DNA of 64,000 bases from Marinobacter sp. 2_MG-2023 (GCF_030546935.1 NZ_JAUOPH010000006.1:62001-126000); one strand, 5' to 3'. Shown: positions 27,021-37,248, counted from the stretch's first letter. Numbers and translations are program-made. The notes: a model not told the origin generated them from the sequence alone.

Positions 27021-27775
27021 CACAACCCCCTGTGCCAGACTTGCTGATCGGTGACTGTGTGAAACGGCGGCGTTTTGTGGCTATAGGCCATGGTCAGAGA
27101 GTCCAACAGGCTCCAGAGAATATCCAGCTTGAACTGCAAAATATTCAGGGCGCGAGCCTGGTCAGCGGCCGTCGTGAAATGTTCCAGGGTGATCGACAGG
27201 CCGTGCTCGACATCACGACGGGCTTCAGACAAGCGTTTTCGGAAGTAGCTATATCCGGCCTCCTCAATCCATGGATAATGCTGGGGCCAGCTTTCCAGGC
27301 GGGACTGGTGAATTTCAGGTGCGAACAACTCGGTTAACGAGGAGCAGGCTGCTTCCTGCCAGGTAGCGCGGCGGGCAAAGTTCAGGTAGGCATCCACCGC
27401 AAAGCGCACACCGGGCAACACGTGGCGCTGATCAATGACTTCTTCGCGGGTCAGGCCCACGGCTTCAGCCAGGCACAGCCAGGCTTCAATGCCACCCACA
27501 TCGTCATCATGGCCATCGTGATCCAAGATTCGCTGCAACCATTGTTTGCGCACGCCGGCATCAGGGCAGTTCGCCATAATGGCGGCGTCTTTGCGCGGGA
27601 TCATCACCTGGTAATAGTAGCGATTGGCCACCCAGCCACGAATCTGCTCCGGGCTGCATTGACCACCATACATGGCCTGATGATACGGGTGATGGATATG
27701 GTAAAGACGGCCTTTGTCGCGTAACGCGCGCTCAAAGTCCGCACGATTCAGGGTGGCGTTCACAATGGCGTTCAT
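27020..27775 (-). CDS. pqqC: pyrroloquinoline-quinone synthase PqqC
   Basis: The 251-residue cofactor-less oxidase closes the ring and performs the final oxidation to give PQQ. The sequence has typical PqqC blocks: [15 protein letters not shown] near residue 25, [30 protein letters not shown], and [19 protein letters not shown]. Length and motifs match the family. Its first codons overlap the pqqB stop by four bases. Confidence 0.97.
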   Translation of the reverse strand: MNAIVNATLNRADFERALRDKGRLYHIHHPYHQAMYGGQCSPEQIRGWVANRYYYQVMIPRKDAAIMANCPDAGVRKQWLQRILDHDGHDDDVGGIEAWLCLAEAVGLTREEVIDQRHVLPGVRFAVDAYLNFARRATWQEAACSSLTELFAPEIHQSRLESWPQHYPWIEEAGYSYFRKRLSEARRDVEHGLSITLEHFTTAADQARALNILQFKLDILWSLLDSLTMAYSHKTPPFHTVTDQQVWHRGL

Positions 27776-28707
27776 AGCGTCCCCGACAGATCCAGATGCA
27801 TTCCGTCCCAGGCCACTTCAATGCCGTGTCGGGCCAACTGAGCCCGCTCGGCTGAGTCCTCATTCAGGATCGGATTGGTGTTGTTGATGTGTATCAGAAT
27901 CTTGCGCTTGGCCGGAATGGTGTCGAGCACCTCTATCATTCCACCGGGACCATTCTGCGCCAGATGCCCCATCGCCTGGCCGGTTTTTGTACCGACCCGC
28001 TGGCGGATCATTTCATCGTCGTGCCATACAGTGCCATCAACCATCAGTACATTGGCCCGATGCATCCACTGCAGAATCTGCGCATCCGGCTTACCCAGAC
28101 CTGGCGCGTATAGCACGGTCTGACCTGTACGGATGTCTTCAATAAATACACCAATATTGTCACCGGGATGCGGGTTATCCCTGCGCGGCGAGTAAGGTGG
28201 TGCATTGCTCAGTAAGGGTATGGCGGTCAGCTTGAGGTTTGGCACACTGGGTATTACAAAAGCTTCTCCGGCTCCATCACCAAGAGGGATTTCACGCCAG
28301 CGCAAGCCACCATTCCAGTGCTCCAGCATCGGGAACAATGGAAAGCCACTGCTCAGGTCTTCATGTACCTGGGAGGTACACCAGACATCGAGCGGCAAAC
28401 CTTCCCGCAAGGTCAACAAACCGGTGGTGTGGTCTACCTGGCTATCCATTAACAGCACGGCTTCAATACCGGTGTCGCGCAGCTCACGCGCCGGTTGCAT
28501 GGCAGGGAAAGATGAAAGCTGGGCGCGAATGTCCGGAGACGCGTTAAACAGAATCCAACGCTCGCCATCTTCACTGACCGCGATGGATGATTGTGAACGG
28601 GCGTGGGCGTTAAGAGTGCCTTTTCGGAAACCGTCACAGTTTGCACAGTTACAGTTCCACTGTGGGAAACCGCCACCTGCCGCTGAACCAAGAACCTGAA
28701 TGTACAT
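27772..28707 (-). CDS. pqqB: PQQ biosynthesis protein PqqB, metallo-beta-lactamase fold
   Basis: The 311-residue PqqB has the metallo-beta-lactamase fold and is reported to hydroxylate the PqqA tyrosine-derived species. Near the N-terminus are [18 protein letters not shown] (a cysteine zinc site, residues 5-22) and [10 protein letters not shown]. The altered metal motif [11 protein letters not shown] replaces the usual HxHxDH. The ATG at 28707 has GGAG nine bases upstream and begins at [13 protein letters not shown], the canonical N-terminus; the frame to 28743 adds 12 hydrophobic residues not seen in PqqB. It follows pqqA by 56 bases. Confidence 0.96.
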   Translation of the reverse strand: MYIQVLGSAAGGGFPQWNCNCANCDGFRKGTLNAHARSQSSIAVSEDGERWILFNASPDIRAQLSSFPAMQPARELRDTGIEAVLLMDSQVDHTTGLLTLREGLPLDVWCTSQVHEDLSSGFPLFPMLEHWNGGLRWREIPLGDGAGEAFVIPSVPNLKLTAIPLLSNAPPYSPRRDNPHPGDNIGVFIEDIRTGQTVLYAPGLGKPDAQILQWMHRANVLMVDGTVWHDDEMIRQRVGTKTGQAMGHLAQNGPGGMIEVLDTIPAKRKILIHINNTNPILNEDSAERAQLARHGIEVAWDGMHLDLSGTL

Positions 28708-28763
28708 AAATAGAAGCTCCGGAAGTAAAACGGCCAGCGCCATAGCGCTGACCGCTTCAGGCT

Positions 28764-28835
28764 TCAGCGGTTGGCGAAGTACATAGTGACTTCGAAACCG
28801 ATACGCAGGTCTTCATAAGCTGGTTTTGTCCACAT
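28764..28835 (-). CDS. pqqA: PQQ precursor peptide PqqA (23 residues)
   Basis: This tiny gene encodes [20 protein letters not shown] followed by Ala-Asn-Arg, 23 residues in all. It contains the conserved Glu (E15) and Tyr (Y19), three residues apart, which PqqE cross-links and which become the PQQ skeleton. It begins with ATG after AGAGG at a good distance and is first of the pqqA-B-C-D-E cluster. A motif shared with other promoters of the island lies about 126 bases upstream. Confidence 0.97.
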   Translation of the reverse strand: MWTKPAYEDLRIGFEVTMYFANR

Positions 28836-28960
28836 AACACTTACCTCTTATTGTCGTGATTGCTTACGTGTCAGGAGAATTACGGCACTTCTGCCACATT
28901 CCCAAAACCATCCTAAAGGCAGGCGCCAAACACCAATATGGTACTTTCGCACTGTTTTAG

Positions 28961-28977
28961 GGGCACCTTTAGTTGCG
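28961..28977. promoter_or_regulatory. candidate regulator site (class 2) upstream of pqqA
   Basis: GGGCACCTTTAGTTGCG contains CCTTTAGT, shared with sites at 39212, 43083 and 47590. A partial copy (GTACTTTCG) lies 20 bases to the left, at 28941. Position relative to pqqA suits an activator of the NarL family. Prediction only. Confidence 0.45.
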
Positions 28978-29000
28978 TTCGGGGAACGACTCTTTCAGCC

Positions 29001-29028
29001 AAAAAAAACCCTCAGCAGACGCTGAGGG
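29001..29028 (-). terminator. rho-independent terminator after exaC
   Basis: CCCTCAGC and GCTGAGGG form an eight-base-pair stem with loop AGAC. Eight A residues on the plus strand become a T-run after the stem on the minus strand, so it ends transcription of exaC before pqqA. Confidence 0.85.
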
Positions 29029-29099
29029 CAAAAAGGTGCACACCCGGTGCGCAGTTCCACCATCAAGCCCGTGTGGGGAGCAAGACGGTGGCGTCATCG

Positions 29100-30620
29100 T
29101 CAGAAAAAGCCTAGAGGATTGATGTCGTAGCTGGTCAGCATGCACTTGGTTTGCTGGTAGTGATCAAGCGCCAGTTTGTGGGTTTCGCGGCCAATACCCG
29201 ACTTCTTGTAGCCACCGAAGGCCGCATGAGCCGGATAAGCGTGGTAGCAGTTCATCCAAACCCGACCAGCCTCAATGTTGCGACCCATGCGATACGCCAC
29301 ATTGGTATCCCGGGACCAGACACCAGCGCCCAGACCAAACTCAGTATCGTTGGCGATTGCCAGCGCTTCTTCCTCAGTCTTGAAGGTTGTCACACCTACG
29401 ACAGGGCCGAAGATCTCTTCCTGGAACACCCGCATCTTGTTATCGCCCTTGAACAACGTGGGCTGAATATAAAATCCGTTAGCGAATTCACCTTCCAGGT
29501 GTTCGCGATCTCCACCAGTCAGAACCTCTGCACCCTCCTGCTTCCCGATTTCAAGGTAAGACAGGATCTTGTCAAACTGTTCTTTACTCGCCTGAGCGCC
29601 GACCTGTACATCGGTGTCCAGTGGGTTGCCACGCTTGATTGACTTGGTGCGGGCTACCACTTTTTCCATAAATTCTTCGTACATGTCTTCCTGCACCAGA
29701 GCGCGGGACGGACAGGTGCATACTTCACCCTGGTTAAAGAACGCCAGAACCAGACCTTCTACACACTTATCGACGAACTCGGGCTCTGCCTTCATCACAT
29801 CCGAGAAGTAAATATTGGGTGATTTTCCGCCCAGCTCCACAGTGGAGGGAATGATGTTTTCAGCCGCGCACTTGAGAATATGTGATCCGACCGGGGTTGA
29901 GCCGGTGAACGCAATTTTGGCAATGCGCTTGCTCGTAGCCAGCGCCTGACCGGCTTCAATGCCGTAGCCGTTGACCACGTTAAGAACACCCTGTGGCAAC
30001 AAATCACCGATGACTTCCATCAACACCAATATACTTGCAGGTGTCTGTTCGGCCGGCTTCAGCACTGTACAGTTACCAGCAGCCAGACACGGGCCCAGCT
30101 TCCAGGCTGCCATCAATATCGGGAAGTTCCAGGGAATGATTTGTCCCACCACGCCCAGCGGCTCGTGAAAATGATACGCCACTGTATTGTGGTCAATTTC
30201 GCCCATATGCCCTTCCTGGGCACGAATGCAGCCCGCAAAATACCGGAAGTGATCGGCTGCCAGTGGGATATCGGCATTAAGGGTTTCACGAACGGCCTTG
30301 CCGTTATCCCAAGTTTCGGCGACCGCCAGTTTTTCCAGGTTGGCTTCGATGCGGTCAGCAATCTTCAACAGAATATTCGAGCGCTCAGCCGCCGAAGTAC
30401 GCCCCCACGCCGGAGCTGCTTTATGGGCTGCATCCAGTGCCAGATCAATATCCTCTGCGGTTGAACGCGGAATCTCGCAGATCACTTCGCCTGTCACCGG
30501 CGAGATGTTTTCAAAATACTGCCCTTTTACCGGGGCAACCCACTCACCGCCAATGTAGTTTCCGTACTGGGACTTGAAAGAAACGACCGAGCCTTCCTTT
30601 CCTGGTTGTGCGTAGATCAT
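29100..30620 (-). CDS. exaC: NAD-dependent aldehyde dehydrogenase ExaC
   Basis: The 506-residue aldehyde dehydrogenase has all core motifs: the coenzyme-binding [28 protein letters not shown], the general base in [10 protein letters not shown] (E262) and the nucleophile in [11 protein letters not shown] (C301). ExaC oxidises acetaldehyde made by the PQQ ethanol dehydrogenase to acetate in the cytoplasm. It lies between the pqq genes and the dehydrogenase genes, as in Pseudomonas. AGAGG precedes the ATG. A class 1 motif lies about 116 bases upstream, and a strong terminator follows the gene. Confidence 0.93.
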   Translation of the reverse strand: MIYAQPGKEGSVVSFKSQYGNYIGGEWVAPVKGQYFENISPVTGEVICEIPRSTAEDIDLALDAAHKAAPAWGRTSAAERSNILLKIADRIEANLEKLAVAETWDNGKAVRETLNADIPLAADHFRYFAGCIRAQEGHMGEIDHNTVAYHFHEPLGVVGQIIPWNFPILMAAWKLGPCLAAGNCTVLKPAEQTPASILVLMEVIGDLLPQGVLNVVNGYGIEAGQALATSKRIAKIAFTGSTPVGSHILKCAAENIIPSTVELGGKSPNIYFSDVMKAEPEFVDKCVEGLVLAFFNQGEVCTCPSRALVQEDMYEEFMEKVVARTKSIKRGNPLDTDVQVGAQASKEQFDKILSYLEIGKQEGAEVLTGGDREHLEGEFANGFYIQPTLFKGDNKMRVFQEEIFGPVVGVTTFKTEEEALAIANDTEFGLGAGVWSRDTNVAYRMGRNIEAGRVWMNCYHAYPAHAAFGGYKKSGIGRETHKLALDHYQQTKCMLTSYDINPLGFF

Positions 30621-30735
30621 GGTTCTAACCTCTTTTTGTGTTTGTTGCTCGCCAAGGTGGGCTTTCGCATTTACGGAATCAATATAGGCACTAACGGCTG
30701 TCTGTTGAATGCTGCGATAGAGGCGAAAAACTCCT

Positions 30736-30753
30736 CCCTTGGTAGTAGGCGCC
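30736..30753. promoter_or_regulatory. candidate regulator site (class 1) upstream of exaC
   Basis: CCCTTGGTAGTAGGCGCC shares CCTTGGTAGTAG with the site before the cytochrome/exaA pair (34396), and in reverse the site before the second dehydrogenase. It lies about 116 bases from the exaC start. Prediction only. Confidence 0.5.
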
Positions 30754-30802
30754 AGAGCTATTCATTGTTGCCTCTGGCGCCCACGCTCATTGCATTTGGG
30801 CG

Positions 30803-32578
30803 TTACTGGCTGGCAACGCGGTCCTTCGGCAGCCTGAACGTCCACACCATACCGCCCTGGTTGAAATCTTTAACTACCTTGGCTACTTCGCCACCCCATA
30901 GCGGAACAGCCCCACCCCAACCCGACGCAACGGAAACATATTGCTCGCCATCCATCGTCCAGGTTACTGGCGTACCTACCACACCAGAGCCAGTGTTGAA
31001 CTTGTATAGTTCCTCACCAGTCTTGGCATCAAACGCTTTCAGGTAACCTTCCGGAGTACCGGTAAACACAAGATTGCCAGCGGTGGCCATTACCCCACCC
31101 CACAAAGGTGCGGGGTTTTCATAGCGCCACACTTCCTCTCCGGTTTTCGGGTCCACCGCCCGCAGGACACCGATGTAGTCATCATTCGCAGGTTTAATGG
31201 TGAAGCCTGCCCCCAGATAAGCCCCGCCCTTCTTGTAAGACACCGGCTCATTCCAGATATCCATAGACCACTCGTTCGAGGGTATATAAAAGAGGCCTGT
31301 GTCCTGGCTAAACGCCATTGGCATCCAGTTTTTACCACCCAGGAACGCCGGCTGCGCCAGAACTGTCTCGCCTTTTGCACCATCTATTGATGACGGATCA
31401 CCCGGGCGCCCGCCCTCGGCATAAATAGGCCGGCCGGTTTTCGGGTCAAGCCCTGTAGCCCAAGTGATCTTGTCGACGAAGGGAAAGCCGCGAATGAAGT
31501 CGCCATTCTCACGATTAAGAACATAGAAAAAGCCGTTACGGTCAGCTGTGGCCGCTGCCATCACTTTTTCGCCATCTTCTTCGTAGTTGAATGAAATCAG
31601 CTCGTTCACACCATCGTAATCCCAACCGTCGTGGGGCGTGGTCTGGAAGTGCCATTTGATACTTCCGTCGTTCGGGTCGATAGCCAGACGCGAGGATGAA
31701 AACAGGTTGTCGCCCGGGCGCAGGTGTGAATTCCAGGGTGCAGGGTTACCTGTGCCGAAAAACAGCGAATCTGTGTCCGGGTCGTAGGTGCCGCCCAACC
31801 AGGTTGCGGCACCACCGTTTTTCCACAAATCACCTGGCCAGGTTTTACCGGCTTCGCCGCCAGAAATGCCATTTTCAACAGCCTTGCCGTCTTTGTAGAC
31901 ATAGCCCATGTGGCCTTCAACAGTAGGCCGTGTCCAGATCAGGTCACCGCTTTCGGGGTCATAGGCTTCTACTTTGCCCACCACACCAAACTCACCGCCC
32001 GACACCCCGGTGATCAGCTTTCCCTTGACCACAATCGGCGCAGCCGTGATGGCGTAACCTGCCTGATAATCGGCAACCTTTTTAATCCAGACAGGCTTGC
32101 CGGTGTCTTTGTTCAAAGCCACCAGCTTGGCGTCGAGAGTGCCGAAATACACTTTATCGCCGTACAGGGCAACGCCCCGGTTAACCACGTCGCAACAAGG
32201 CATAATGCCGTCCGGCAAGCGAGCATCGTATTGCCAAAGCTCTTCACCAGTGCGCGCATCAATGGCGTATACACGGGAATAAGACGCGGTCACATACATC
32301 ACCCCATCTTTGATCATGGGCTGGGATTCCTGGCCTCGCATTTTTTCGCTGCCAAATGAAAACGCCCAAGCCGGCTGCAAAAAGCGGATGTTATCGGTAT
32401 TCAAGTCTTCAATGGTGCTGAACCGTTGACCTTGAGTACCCATGCCATAGCTGACGATGTCCTCTGGTGTGCTGGCATCGTTAAGGATATCGTTGTCGGT
32501 GACGGCTTGGGCGCCGCAGGACACAGCCAACGCCAGGGTGCTGACTGCAATGCGAATGCCGAATCTGTTGGGTCTCAT
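30803..32578 (-). CDS. pedH: PQQ-dependent alcohol dehydrogenase, predicted lanthanide type
   Basis: The 591-residue periplasmic quinoprotein has a Sec signal peptide (cleaved near AQA-VTD), eight-bladed propeller W-motifs, and the adjacent cysteine pair [10 protein letters not shown] (C128-C129) that forms the disulfide ring over PQQ. The metal-ligand region is GEFGVV (E196) and GTGNPAPWN. The catalytic Asp lies in [11 protein letters not shown] (D320), and the residue two positions on is Asp (D322), the extra ligand seen in lanthanide-dependent XoxF/PedH enzymes. I chose the ATG at 32578 because the signal peptide begins there. It is the second PQQ dehydrogenase of the island; substrates are probably short alcohols and aldehydes. 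Confidence 0.9.
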   Translation of the reverse strand: MRPNRFGIRIAVSTLALAVSCGAQAVTDNDILNDASTPEDIVSYGMGTQGQRFSTIEDLNTDNIRFLQPAWAFSFGSEKMRGQESQPMIKDGVMYVTASYSRVYAIDARTGEELWQYDARLPDGIMPCCDVVNRGVALYGDKVYFGTLDAKLVALNKDTGKPVWIKKVADYQAGYAITAAPIVVKGKLITGVSGGEFGVVGKVEAYDPESGDLIWTRPTVEGHMGYVYKDGKAVENGISGGEAGKTWPGDLWKNGGAATWLGGTYDPDTDSLFFGTGNPAPWNSHLRPGDNLFSSSRLAIDPNDGSIKWHFQTTPHDGWDYDGVNELISFNYEEDGEKVMAAATADRNGFFYVLNRENGDFIRGFPFVDKITWATGLDPKTGRPIYAEGGRPGDPSSIDGAKGETVLAQPAFLGGKNWMPMAFSQDTGLFYIPSNEWSMDIWNEPVSYKKGGAYLGAGFTIKPANDDYIGVLRAVDPKTGEEVWRYENPAPLWGGVMATAGNLVFTGTPEGYLKAFDAKTGEELYKFNTGSGVVGTPVTWTMDGEQYVSVASGWGGAVPLWGGEVAKVVKDFNQGGMVWTFRLPKDRVASQ

Positions 32579-32702
32579 GATTGCGTTCTCCGAGTCTCTT
32601 GTTGTCGGTTTTCGGTAAGCCGGGAAGTTTTCCCGTCTGTTAGCAGATTCTTCGCTTTGCCCACGCAATCAACAATGCCACCGCGGATGTGGTTTTCTCA
32701 TC

Positions 32703-32720
32703 ACTTGGTCGTACTACCCA
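32703..32720. promoter_or_regulatory. candidate regulator site (class 1, reversed) upstream of the lanthanide-type dehydrogenase
   Basis: ACTTGGTCGTACTACCCA reads on the minus strand as TGGGTAGTACGACC, close to the TTGGTAGTAG of the other class 1 sites. TTGG and CCAA arms make it partly palindromic. It lies about 124 bases from the start at 32578 and directly abuts the upstream gene's terminator. Confidence 0.45.
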
Positions 32721-32725
32721 ACAAA

Positions 32726-32750
32726 AAGCCCGTGCCAAGTGCACGGGCTT
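32726..32750 (-). terminator. rho-independent terminator after the periplasmic binding protein gene
   Basis: AAGCCCGTGC and GCACGGGCTT form a ten-base-pair stem with loop CAAGT, followed on the minus strand by TTTTTGT through the flanking A-run. Confidence 0.85.
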
Positions 32751-32789
32751 CGGTTAGATCTACAGTTTGAAAATGCTCACCAGAATACG

Positions 32790-33743
32790 TCAGTTGCTAC
32801 CTTCAGCCCGGGCAATGGCCTCCTCACTCAGAAATTCCCGGTAGTATTGCGGCAGGCTGTAGCGCAAACGCTGCTCAGCGAACAAGGTGTCCAGATCGCC
32901 CGACTTCACCAGGGTTCCAATAATCTCTTCCAACGCGTAACCCAGCTGACGATGGGTGTGCTTGATAGCCATACCCACATCCCAAACCTGCTTGCCAATG
33001 CCCGGAAATCCATTGCCGGCCGCCTTGAAATTGCTGTTTTCTTTCTTGGCCAACTCATGATCAATTTCGGCACGCATGCCCATAACAGCGCTGACCTGGC
33101 CATCGCGCATAGCACCAAACGCCTCTTGAACGTTGGCATAGTGGCGTACTTTGTCGCGAATACGACCATTCAGCCCCGAGGTCAGGTAAAAATCTGGCAG
33201 GGTGTCAATTTCCACGCCTATCGGGTGGTATTGAAACATCGCGATGGTGTCGACCGACTCCATCTTTTGCGGATTGTAGGCAATCTGCCAGGTCTCCTGC
33301 TGGTAGGGCCCGAACAGGACAACCTGCTCATTCATGTATTCGCCTGTGGAGTCTTGCATATAGGCGTATTTTTTATCGTATGGCACCCGCATCATCACGT
33401 CCGCCAATCGTCGCTTGGCAAGATAGTGTCCTTTCCACACATTGTTGCGAAGGTCATCACCCAGGTTTTCATCGGGCACTATCCAGTGCACTTTGAACTC
33501 TACGCCCATCTCTGCCGCAATGCGCTTGCCCAGTTCGACATCGATGCCTTGCGGCTCCCCATCGGCCATATAGGAATACGGTGGGAAGTTCTGATAGACA
33601 CCAACTTTCAGATACCCGGATTCAAGAATGATGTCGTAGGTGCGCTCCGCCGGGCGATTCAGAAGCATATCGCCGTCGTCTACCTCCTGTGCAACGCCCG
33701 CTTGAAACACCAGCATCATCAAACACAGAAATAGCGCTTTCAT
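32790..33743 (-). CDS. periplasmic solute-binding protein associated with quinoprotein dehydrogenase (PedG/MoxJ-like)
   Basis: The 317-residue protein has a signal peptide (KALFLCLMMLVFQAGVAQ) and the family 3 solute-binding fold: LKVGVYQNFPPYSYMADGEPQGIDVELGKRIAAEMGVEF at residues 45-83. Relatives such as MoxJ/XoxJ and PedG accompany PQQ dehydrogenases and may help enzyme maturation or activation rather than transport; no permease is adjacent. The ATG at 33743 has GGGGAG upstream. It lies between the cytochrome gene and the lanthanide-type dehydrogenase gene on the same strand, and is followed by a terminator. Confidence 0.82.
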   Translation of the reverse strand: MKALFLCLMMLVFQAGVAQEVDDGDMLLNRPAERTYDIILESGYLKVGVYQNFPPYSYMADGEPQGIDVELGKRIAAEMGVEFKVHWIVPDENLGDDLRNNVWKGHYLAKRRLADVMMRVPYDKKYAYMQDSTGEYMNEQVVLFGPYQQETWQIAYNPQKMESVDTIAMFQYHPIGVEIDTLPDFYLTSGLNGRIRDKVRHYANVQEAFGAMRDGQVSAVMGMRAEIDHELAKKENSNFKAAGNGFPGIGKQVWDVGMAIKHTHRQLGYALEEIIGTLVKSGDLDTLFAEQRLRYSLPQYYREFLSEEAIARAEGSN

Positions 33744-33819
33744 TATTTTCTCCCCAACGGCAAAGGGCCAGCGCGACGCCAGCCCATTATCGAACATGTT
33801 TTTTTGATACCAAAGCCGT

Positions 33820-34272
33820 TCACTCGGGCTTGGGCAATGATTCGACGTAGGTTTTTATTGCCCAGATGGCGTTTTGATCCAGGGTAGTTTTCCAGGAAGG
33901 CATACCACGGTCGGTGCCGTTCTGAACCCTCGTCATGTAGTACTCGTCGTCCCACTCTGAGAGTTCGCGCAAATCCGGAGTCAATCCACCCGACATTGCT
34001 CTGATACCGTGACAGGCAGCGCAATTGCCAGCGTATGCACTTTCCCCGATCTCTACCGCGAGTGACTTTGCATCGGCGTGGGAGCCGCCTTCACGGAACG
34101 GGTTTTCATACAGTACCTCTTCGCCCAGTACCGGGAGGTCGCCGGTATCAACAGCCTGGGGGGTCACGTTGCCATGCGCAACAACTAAGCCCGCAGCGCT
34201 TAAAAAGGCCGCCGTTGTCAGCGCTCTGACGGGTAACAAGCGTAAAAAGGAGAGTGAAAAGTAGCGTGCCAT
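33820..34272 (-). CDS. exaB: periplasmic cytochrome c, ExaB/PedF-like
   Basis: The 150-residue monoheme cytochrome c has a signal peptide (about 1-33), one CAACH heme motif (C84, C87, H88) and a probable axial Met in DRGMPSW. Its position next to the PQQ dehydrogenases and its size fit cytochrome c550, the electron acceptor of the ethanol dehydrogenase. It is divergent from exaA, and the 357-base gap between them carries regulatory motifs. It probably heads a transcript with the binding-protein gene 76 bases downstream. Confidence 0.85.
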   Translation of the reverse strand: MARYFSLSFLRLLPVRALTTAAFLSAAGLVVAHGNVTPQAVDTGDLPVLGEEVLYENPFREGGSHADAKSLAVEIGESAYAGNCAACHGIRAMSGGLTPDLRELSEWDDEYYMTRVQNGTDRGMPSWKTTLDQNAIWAIKTYVESLPKPE

Positions 34273-34395
34273 GATTCTTACCTCTGTTGGTGCCTGATGC
34301 TCTGGCTGTTGGATTTATGAGCTGCCAGCAACTGCAACCAGTGTAAGAACACCCCCAGAAAATCCGAATGCCACTTTCGAGGTCTCGACTTAGTT

Positions 34396-34409
34396 CCTTG
34401 GTAGTAGAC
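34396..34409. promoter_or_regulatory. candidate regulator site (class 1) between cytochrome c and exaA genes
   Basis: CCTTGGTAGTAGAC is identical over 12 bases to the exaC site. It lies 124 bases from the cytochrome start and 221 bases from the exaA start, so spacing favours control of the cytochrome transcript, like the exaC and lanthanide-type dehydrogenase sites. Confidence 0.5.
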
Positions 34410-34494
34410 AGTAGGAGCGAAGCCCAAAGCACGACAGGCATATCTGCCCGCCGTAAAGGGACCATTTATCAGGCACAAAGGGGGCGTACGGGCA

Positions 34495-34524
34495 TTTTTC
34501 CCGGTTTTTTATGGCTTTTTCCCG
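34495..34524. promoter_or_regulatory. 21-bp-spaced direct repeat TTTTTCCCG in exaA promoter region
   Basis: TTTTTCCCG occurs at 34495-34503 and again at 34516-34524, exactly 21 bases apart (two helical turns), about 105 bases before the exaA ATG. This is a plausible tandem site for an activator. The rest of the 357-base gap holds no reading frame I can support. Confidence 0.35.
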
Positions 34525-34629
34525 ATTCTCTAATGGGTTTTGCCGTCGCTGTGGGCGGCGACTCAGGCCAATACTCAGTGCGTCGAGTACAACAGCGAAG
34601 ACGTCACAACAATAACCTGAGGAACGAAT

Positions 34630-36486
34630 ATGAACATCATAAGCAAACAACGCCCATTAATACGTGGAATCGGTCTGGCCTTGCTTCTGGGTACCGGTAG
34701 CGGTCTGGTCGCAACGCAAAGTCACGCTGCAGGAGTAACCTGGGACGATATTGCCAACGATGCTGAATCCGTGGAGAACGTACTGGGTTACGGAATCGGC
34801 CCAAAAGCCCAGCGTTACAGCCCGATGACCACCCTGAACAGGGACAATGTGGAGCGGCTGGTTCCGGCCTGGTCCTTCTCGTTTGGTGACGAGAAGCAGC
34901 GTGGACAGGAGTCCCAGGCGCTGATTCACGACGGCGTGATTTACGTTACCGCATCTTACTCGCGCATATTTGCCCTGGATGCAAAATCCGGCAAACGTCT
35001 ATGGGAGTACACACACCGTCTGCCCGAGGGCATTCGCCCCTGCTGTGACGTGGTCAACCGCGGTGCCGCGATTTTTGGTGACAAGGTGTTCTTTGGCACC
35101 CTGGATGCTGGCATCGTTGCCCTGAATAAAGATACCGGCAAAGTGGTTTGGCGCGAGAAGTTTGGCGATCACGAAGCGGGCTACACCATGACGGGAGCCC
35201 CGACTCTGGTCAAAGATCAGAAATCCGGCAAGGTTCTGCTGATTCACGGGTCTTCCGGCGATGAGTTCGGCGTTGTAGGTAAATTGTTTGCCCGAGACCC
35301 TGAAACCGGTGAAGAAGTCTGGATGCGCCCTTTCGTGGAAGGCCATTTCGGACGTTTGAATGGAGAGAAGAGCACCCCGACCGGCGATGTAAATGCACCG
35401 AGCTGGCCTGATGACCCCAACACTGAAACCGGAAAAGTAGAGGCCTGGAGCCAAGGCGGCGGCGCCCCCTGGCAAAGCGCCAGCTTTGATGCTGAAACCA
35501 ACACCATTATTGTTGGCGCTGGCAACCCGGCACCCTGGAATACCTGGCATCGCACCTCTCCTGGTGGCGACCCCGCCGATTATGACAACCTGTATACCTC
35601 TGGCCAGGTGGGTGTCGACCCGACCACCGGCGAAGTTAAATGGTTCTATCAGCACACCCCTAACGACGCCTGGGATTTCTCGGGCAACAACGAATTGGTG
35701 CTATTCGAATACACCGAAGACGGCGAAACCGTTAAAGCTACCGGCCATGCGGACCGGAATGGTTTCTTCTACGTAGTTGACCGCGCCAATGGCGAGTTCA
35801 AAAAGGGCTTTCCATTTGTTGACAACATTACCTGGGCCTCTGGCATTGGTGATGATGGGCGCCCGATGGAAAATAAAGGCCAACGCCCACCACCGGTCAA
35901 AGAAGGCGAAAGCCGCGGCGAGTCCATTGAAGTATCACCACCATTCCTGGGTGGCAAAAACTGGAACCCGATGGCCTATAGCCCTGACACCGGCTTGTTC
36001 TATATTCCAGCCAATCACTGGAAAGAAGACTACTGGACAGAAGAAGTCACCTACAAGAAAGGTGCGGCTTACCTCGGACAAGGTTTCCGTATCAAGCGCA
36101 TGTACGACGATCATGTCGGCATTCTCAGAGCTATGGACCCGGTCAGTGGCGAGATTGAATGGGAACATAAAGAGAATATGCCGCTCTGGGGCGGCGTGCT
36201 CACCACAAAAGGCGGACTGGTGTTTACCGGTACAGGTGATGGCTACCTGAAGGCCTTTAACTCTGAAACCGGTGAGGTACTCTGGCAATTCCAGACAGGT
36301 TCCGGAATTATCTCCTCGCCCATCACTTGGGAGATGGACGGTGAGCAGTACGTTGGCGTGGCCTCTGGTTACGGTGGAGCAGTTCCCTTGTGGGGTGGTG
36401 ATATGGCCGAGCTAACCAAGCCGATCTCACAAGGCGGTTCATTCTGGGTATTCAAGCTGCCCTCCTGGGCGCAGGCTTCCCGTTAA
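34630..36486 (+). CDS. exaA: PQQ-dependent ethanol dehydrogenase, predicted calcium type
   Basis: The 618-residue periplasmic quinoprotein starts at ATG after TGAGGAA, with a signal peptide cleaved near SHA-AGV. It has the vicinal cysteines in [16 protein letters not shown] metal-ligand segment, GAGNPAPWN, and the catalytic Asp in [11 protein letters not shown] (D349). Two residues later is Ser (S351), as in calcium-dependent ExaA/PedE, not the Asp of lanthanide enzymes. It is about 27 residues longer than its paralogue at 30803-32578, mainly through an insertion near residue 255 ([19 protein letters not shown]). The product aldehyde feeds exaC, and electrons pass to the divergent cytochrome c. 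Confidence 0.95.
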   Translation: MNIISKQRPLIRGIGLALLLGTGSGLVATQSHAAGVTWDDIANDAESVENVLGYGIGPKAQRYSPMTTLNRDNVERLVPAWSFSFGDEKQRGQESQALIHDGVIYVTASYSRIFALDAKSGKRLWEYTHRLPEGIRPCCDVVNRGAAIFGDKVFFGTLDAGIVALNKDTGKVVWREKFGDHEAGYTMTGAPTLVKDQKSGKVLLIHGSSGDEFGVVGKLFARDPETGEEVWMRPFVEGHFGRLNGEKSTPTGDVNAPSWPDDPNTETGKVEAWSQGGGAPWQSASFDAETNTIIVGAGNPAPWNTWHRTSPGGDPADYDNLYTSGQVGVDPTTGEVKWFYQHTPNDAWDFSGNNELVLFEYTEDGETVKATGHADRNGFFYVVDRANGEFKKGFPFVDNITWASGIGDDGRPMENKGQRPPPVKEGESRGESIEVSPPFLGGKNWNPMAYSPDTGLFYIPANHWKEDYWTEEVTYKKGAAYLGQGFRIKRMYDDHVGILRAMDPVSGEIEWEHKENMPLWGGVLTTKGGLVFTGTGDGYLKAFNSETGEVLWQFQTGSGIISSPITWEMDGEQYVGVASGYGGAVPLWGGDMAELTKPISQGGSFWVFKLPSWAQASR

Positions 36487-36500
36487 GTTCCAAGCCATCC

Positions 36501-36530
36501 GGGCCTGGTGTGAACGCACCAGGCCCTTTT
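36501..36530 (+). terminator. rho-independent terminator after exaA
   Basis: GGGCCTGGTG and CACCAGGCCC form a perfect ten-base-pair stem with loop TGAACG, followed by TTTT. It separates exaA from the pentapeptide-repeat gene, perhaps partially. Confidence 0.85.
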
Positions 36531-36559
36531 CCTGAGCACATAACTGTAGAGTTTACATT

Positions 36560-37213
36560 ATGAAACTGCTTATCAGCGCTTCGCTTTTACTGCTCACATT
36601 CCCCCTTATGGCCGGCGACTACATGGCCGGACAAGACCAACCACCGGTGCTCAATGGCTGCGTTCTGGAGCAAAACGCCAAATGCGAAGGCGTTGACCTG
36701 CAAGGCGCTGACCTATCGAACATGGATTTGCGCGGTGCCAATTTCAAAGGCGCCAACCTCAGCGGTGCTAACCTGAACCACACCAGCTTGCGCGGCGCCA
36801 ATCTCGACGGCGCTAACCTTGATGGTGTCAGCGGTTATCGTCTGCAGGCTTACCGAGCCACGATGCGCGGCGCAAAGGTGCGCGACGCAAAGCTTCAGGG
36901 AATGCAGGCCGAATACCTGTTTGCCCAAGGCGCAGACTTCAGCGAGTCAGACCTGACCGGTGCCAATTTTTCCTTTTCCAGATTTTCAGGCGCCAGGCTA
37001 CAAGGCAGCAACCTGTCTTTCAGCAATTTCGAAATTGCCTGGCTACCCAAAGCTGATTTCCAGGGTGCCAACCTGCATGGGGCTAACCTGCAGGAAGCAA
37101 AGCTCGGGCTGGCCAATTTGGCAGACGCAAACCTGACCAACAGCAGAATTCACTACGCAACCTTCGAAGGGACTTATATGGAGGGCTGCACAGGATGCCC
37201 GTTTGATTGGTAA
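36560..37213 (+). CDS. exported pentapeptide-repeat protein
   Basis: The 217-residue protein has a signal peptide (KLLISASLLLLTFPLMAG) followed by about 30 tandem pentapeptide repeats of the A(D/N)LxG type, for example GADLSNMDLRGANFKGANLS. These build a right-handed quadrilateral beta-helix. The gene lies just after exaA, and a pentapeptide-repeat gene is found at the same place in Pseudomonas putida ped clusters; its role there is unknown. The terminal CTGCPFDW has two cysteines that could pair. The small gap to the regulator gene is convergent. Confidence 0.88.
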   Translation: MKLLISASLLLLTFPLMAGDYMAGQDQPPVLNGCVLEQNAKCEGVDLQGADLSNMDLRGANFKGANLSGANLNHTSLRGANLDGANLDGVSGYRLQAYRATMRGAKVRDAKLQGMQAEYLFAQGADFSESDLTGANFSFSRFSGARLQGSNLSFSNFEIAWLPKADFQGANLHGANLQEAKLGLANLADANLTNSRIHYATFEGTYMEGCTGCPFDW

Positions 37214-37248
37214 CCGGAGTCTCACAGGGTTGTCGTCAGGAGCCGGTT

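Noticed and set aside
32739..33734. 331-residue plus-strand reading frame
   Set aside because: It is fully antisense to the periplasmic binding-protein gene, has no recognisable family and a composition typical of a shadow frame.
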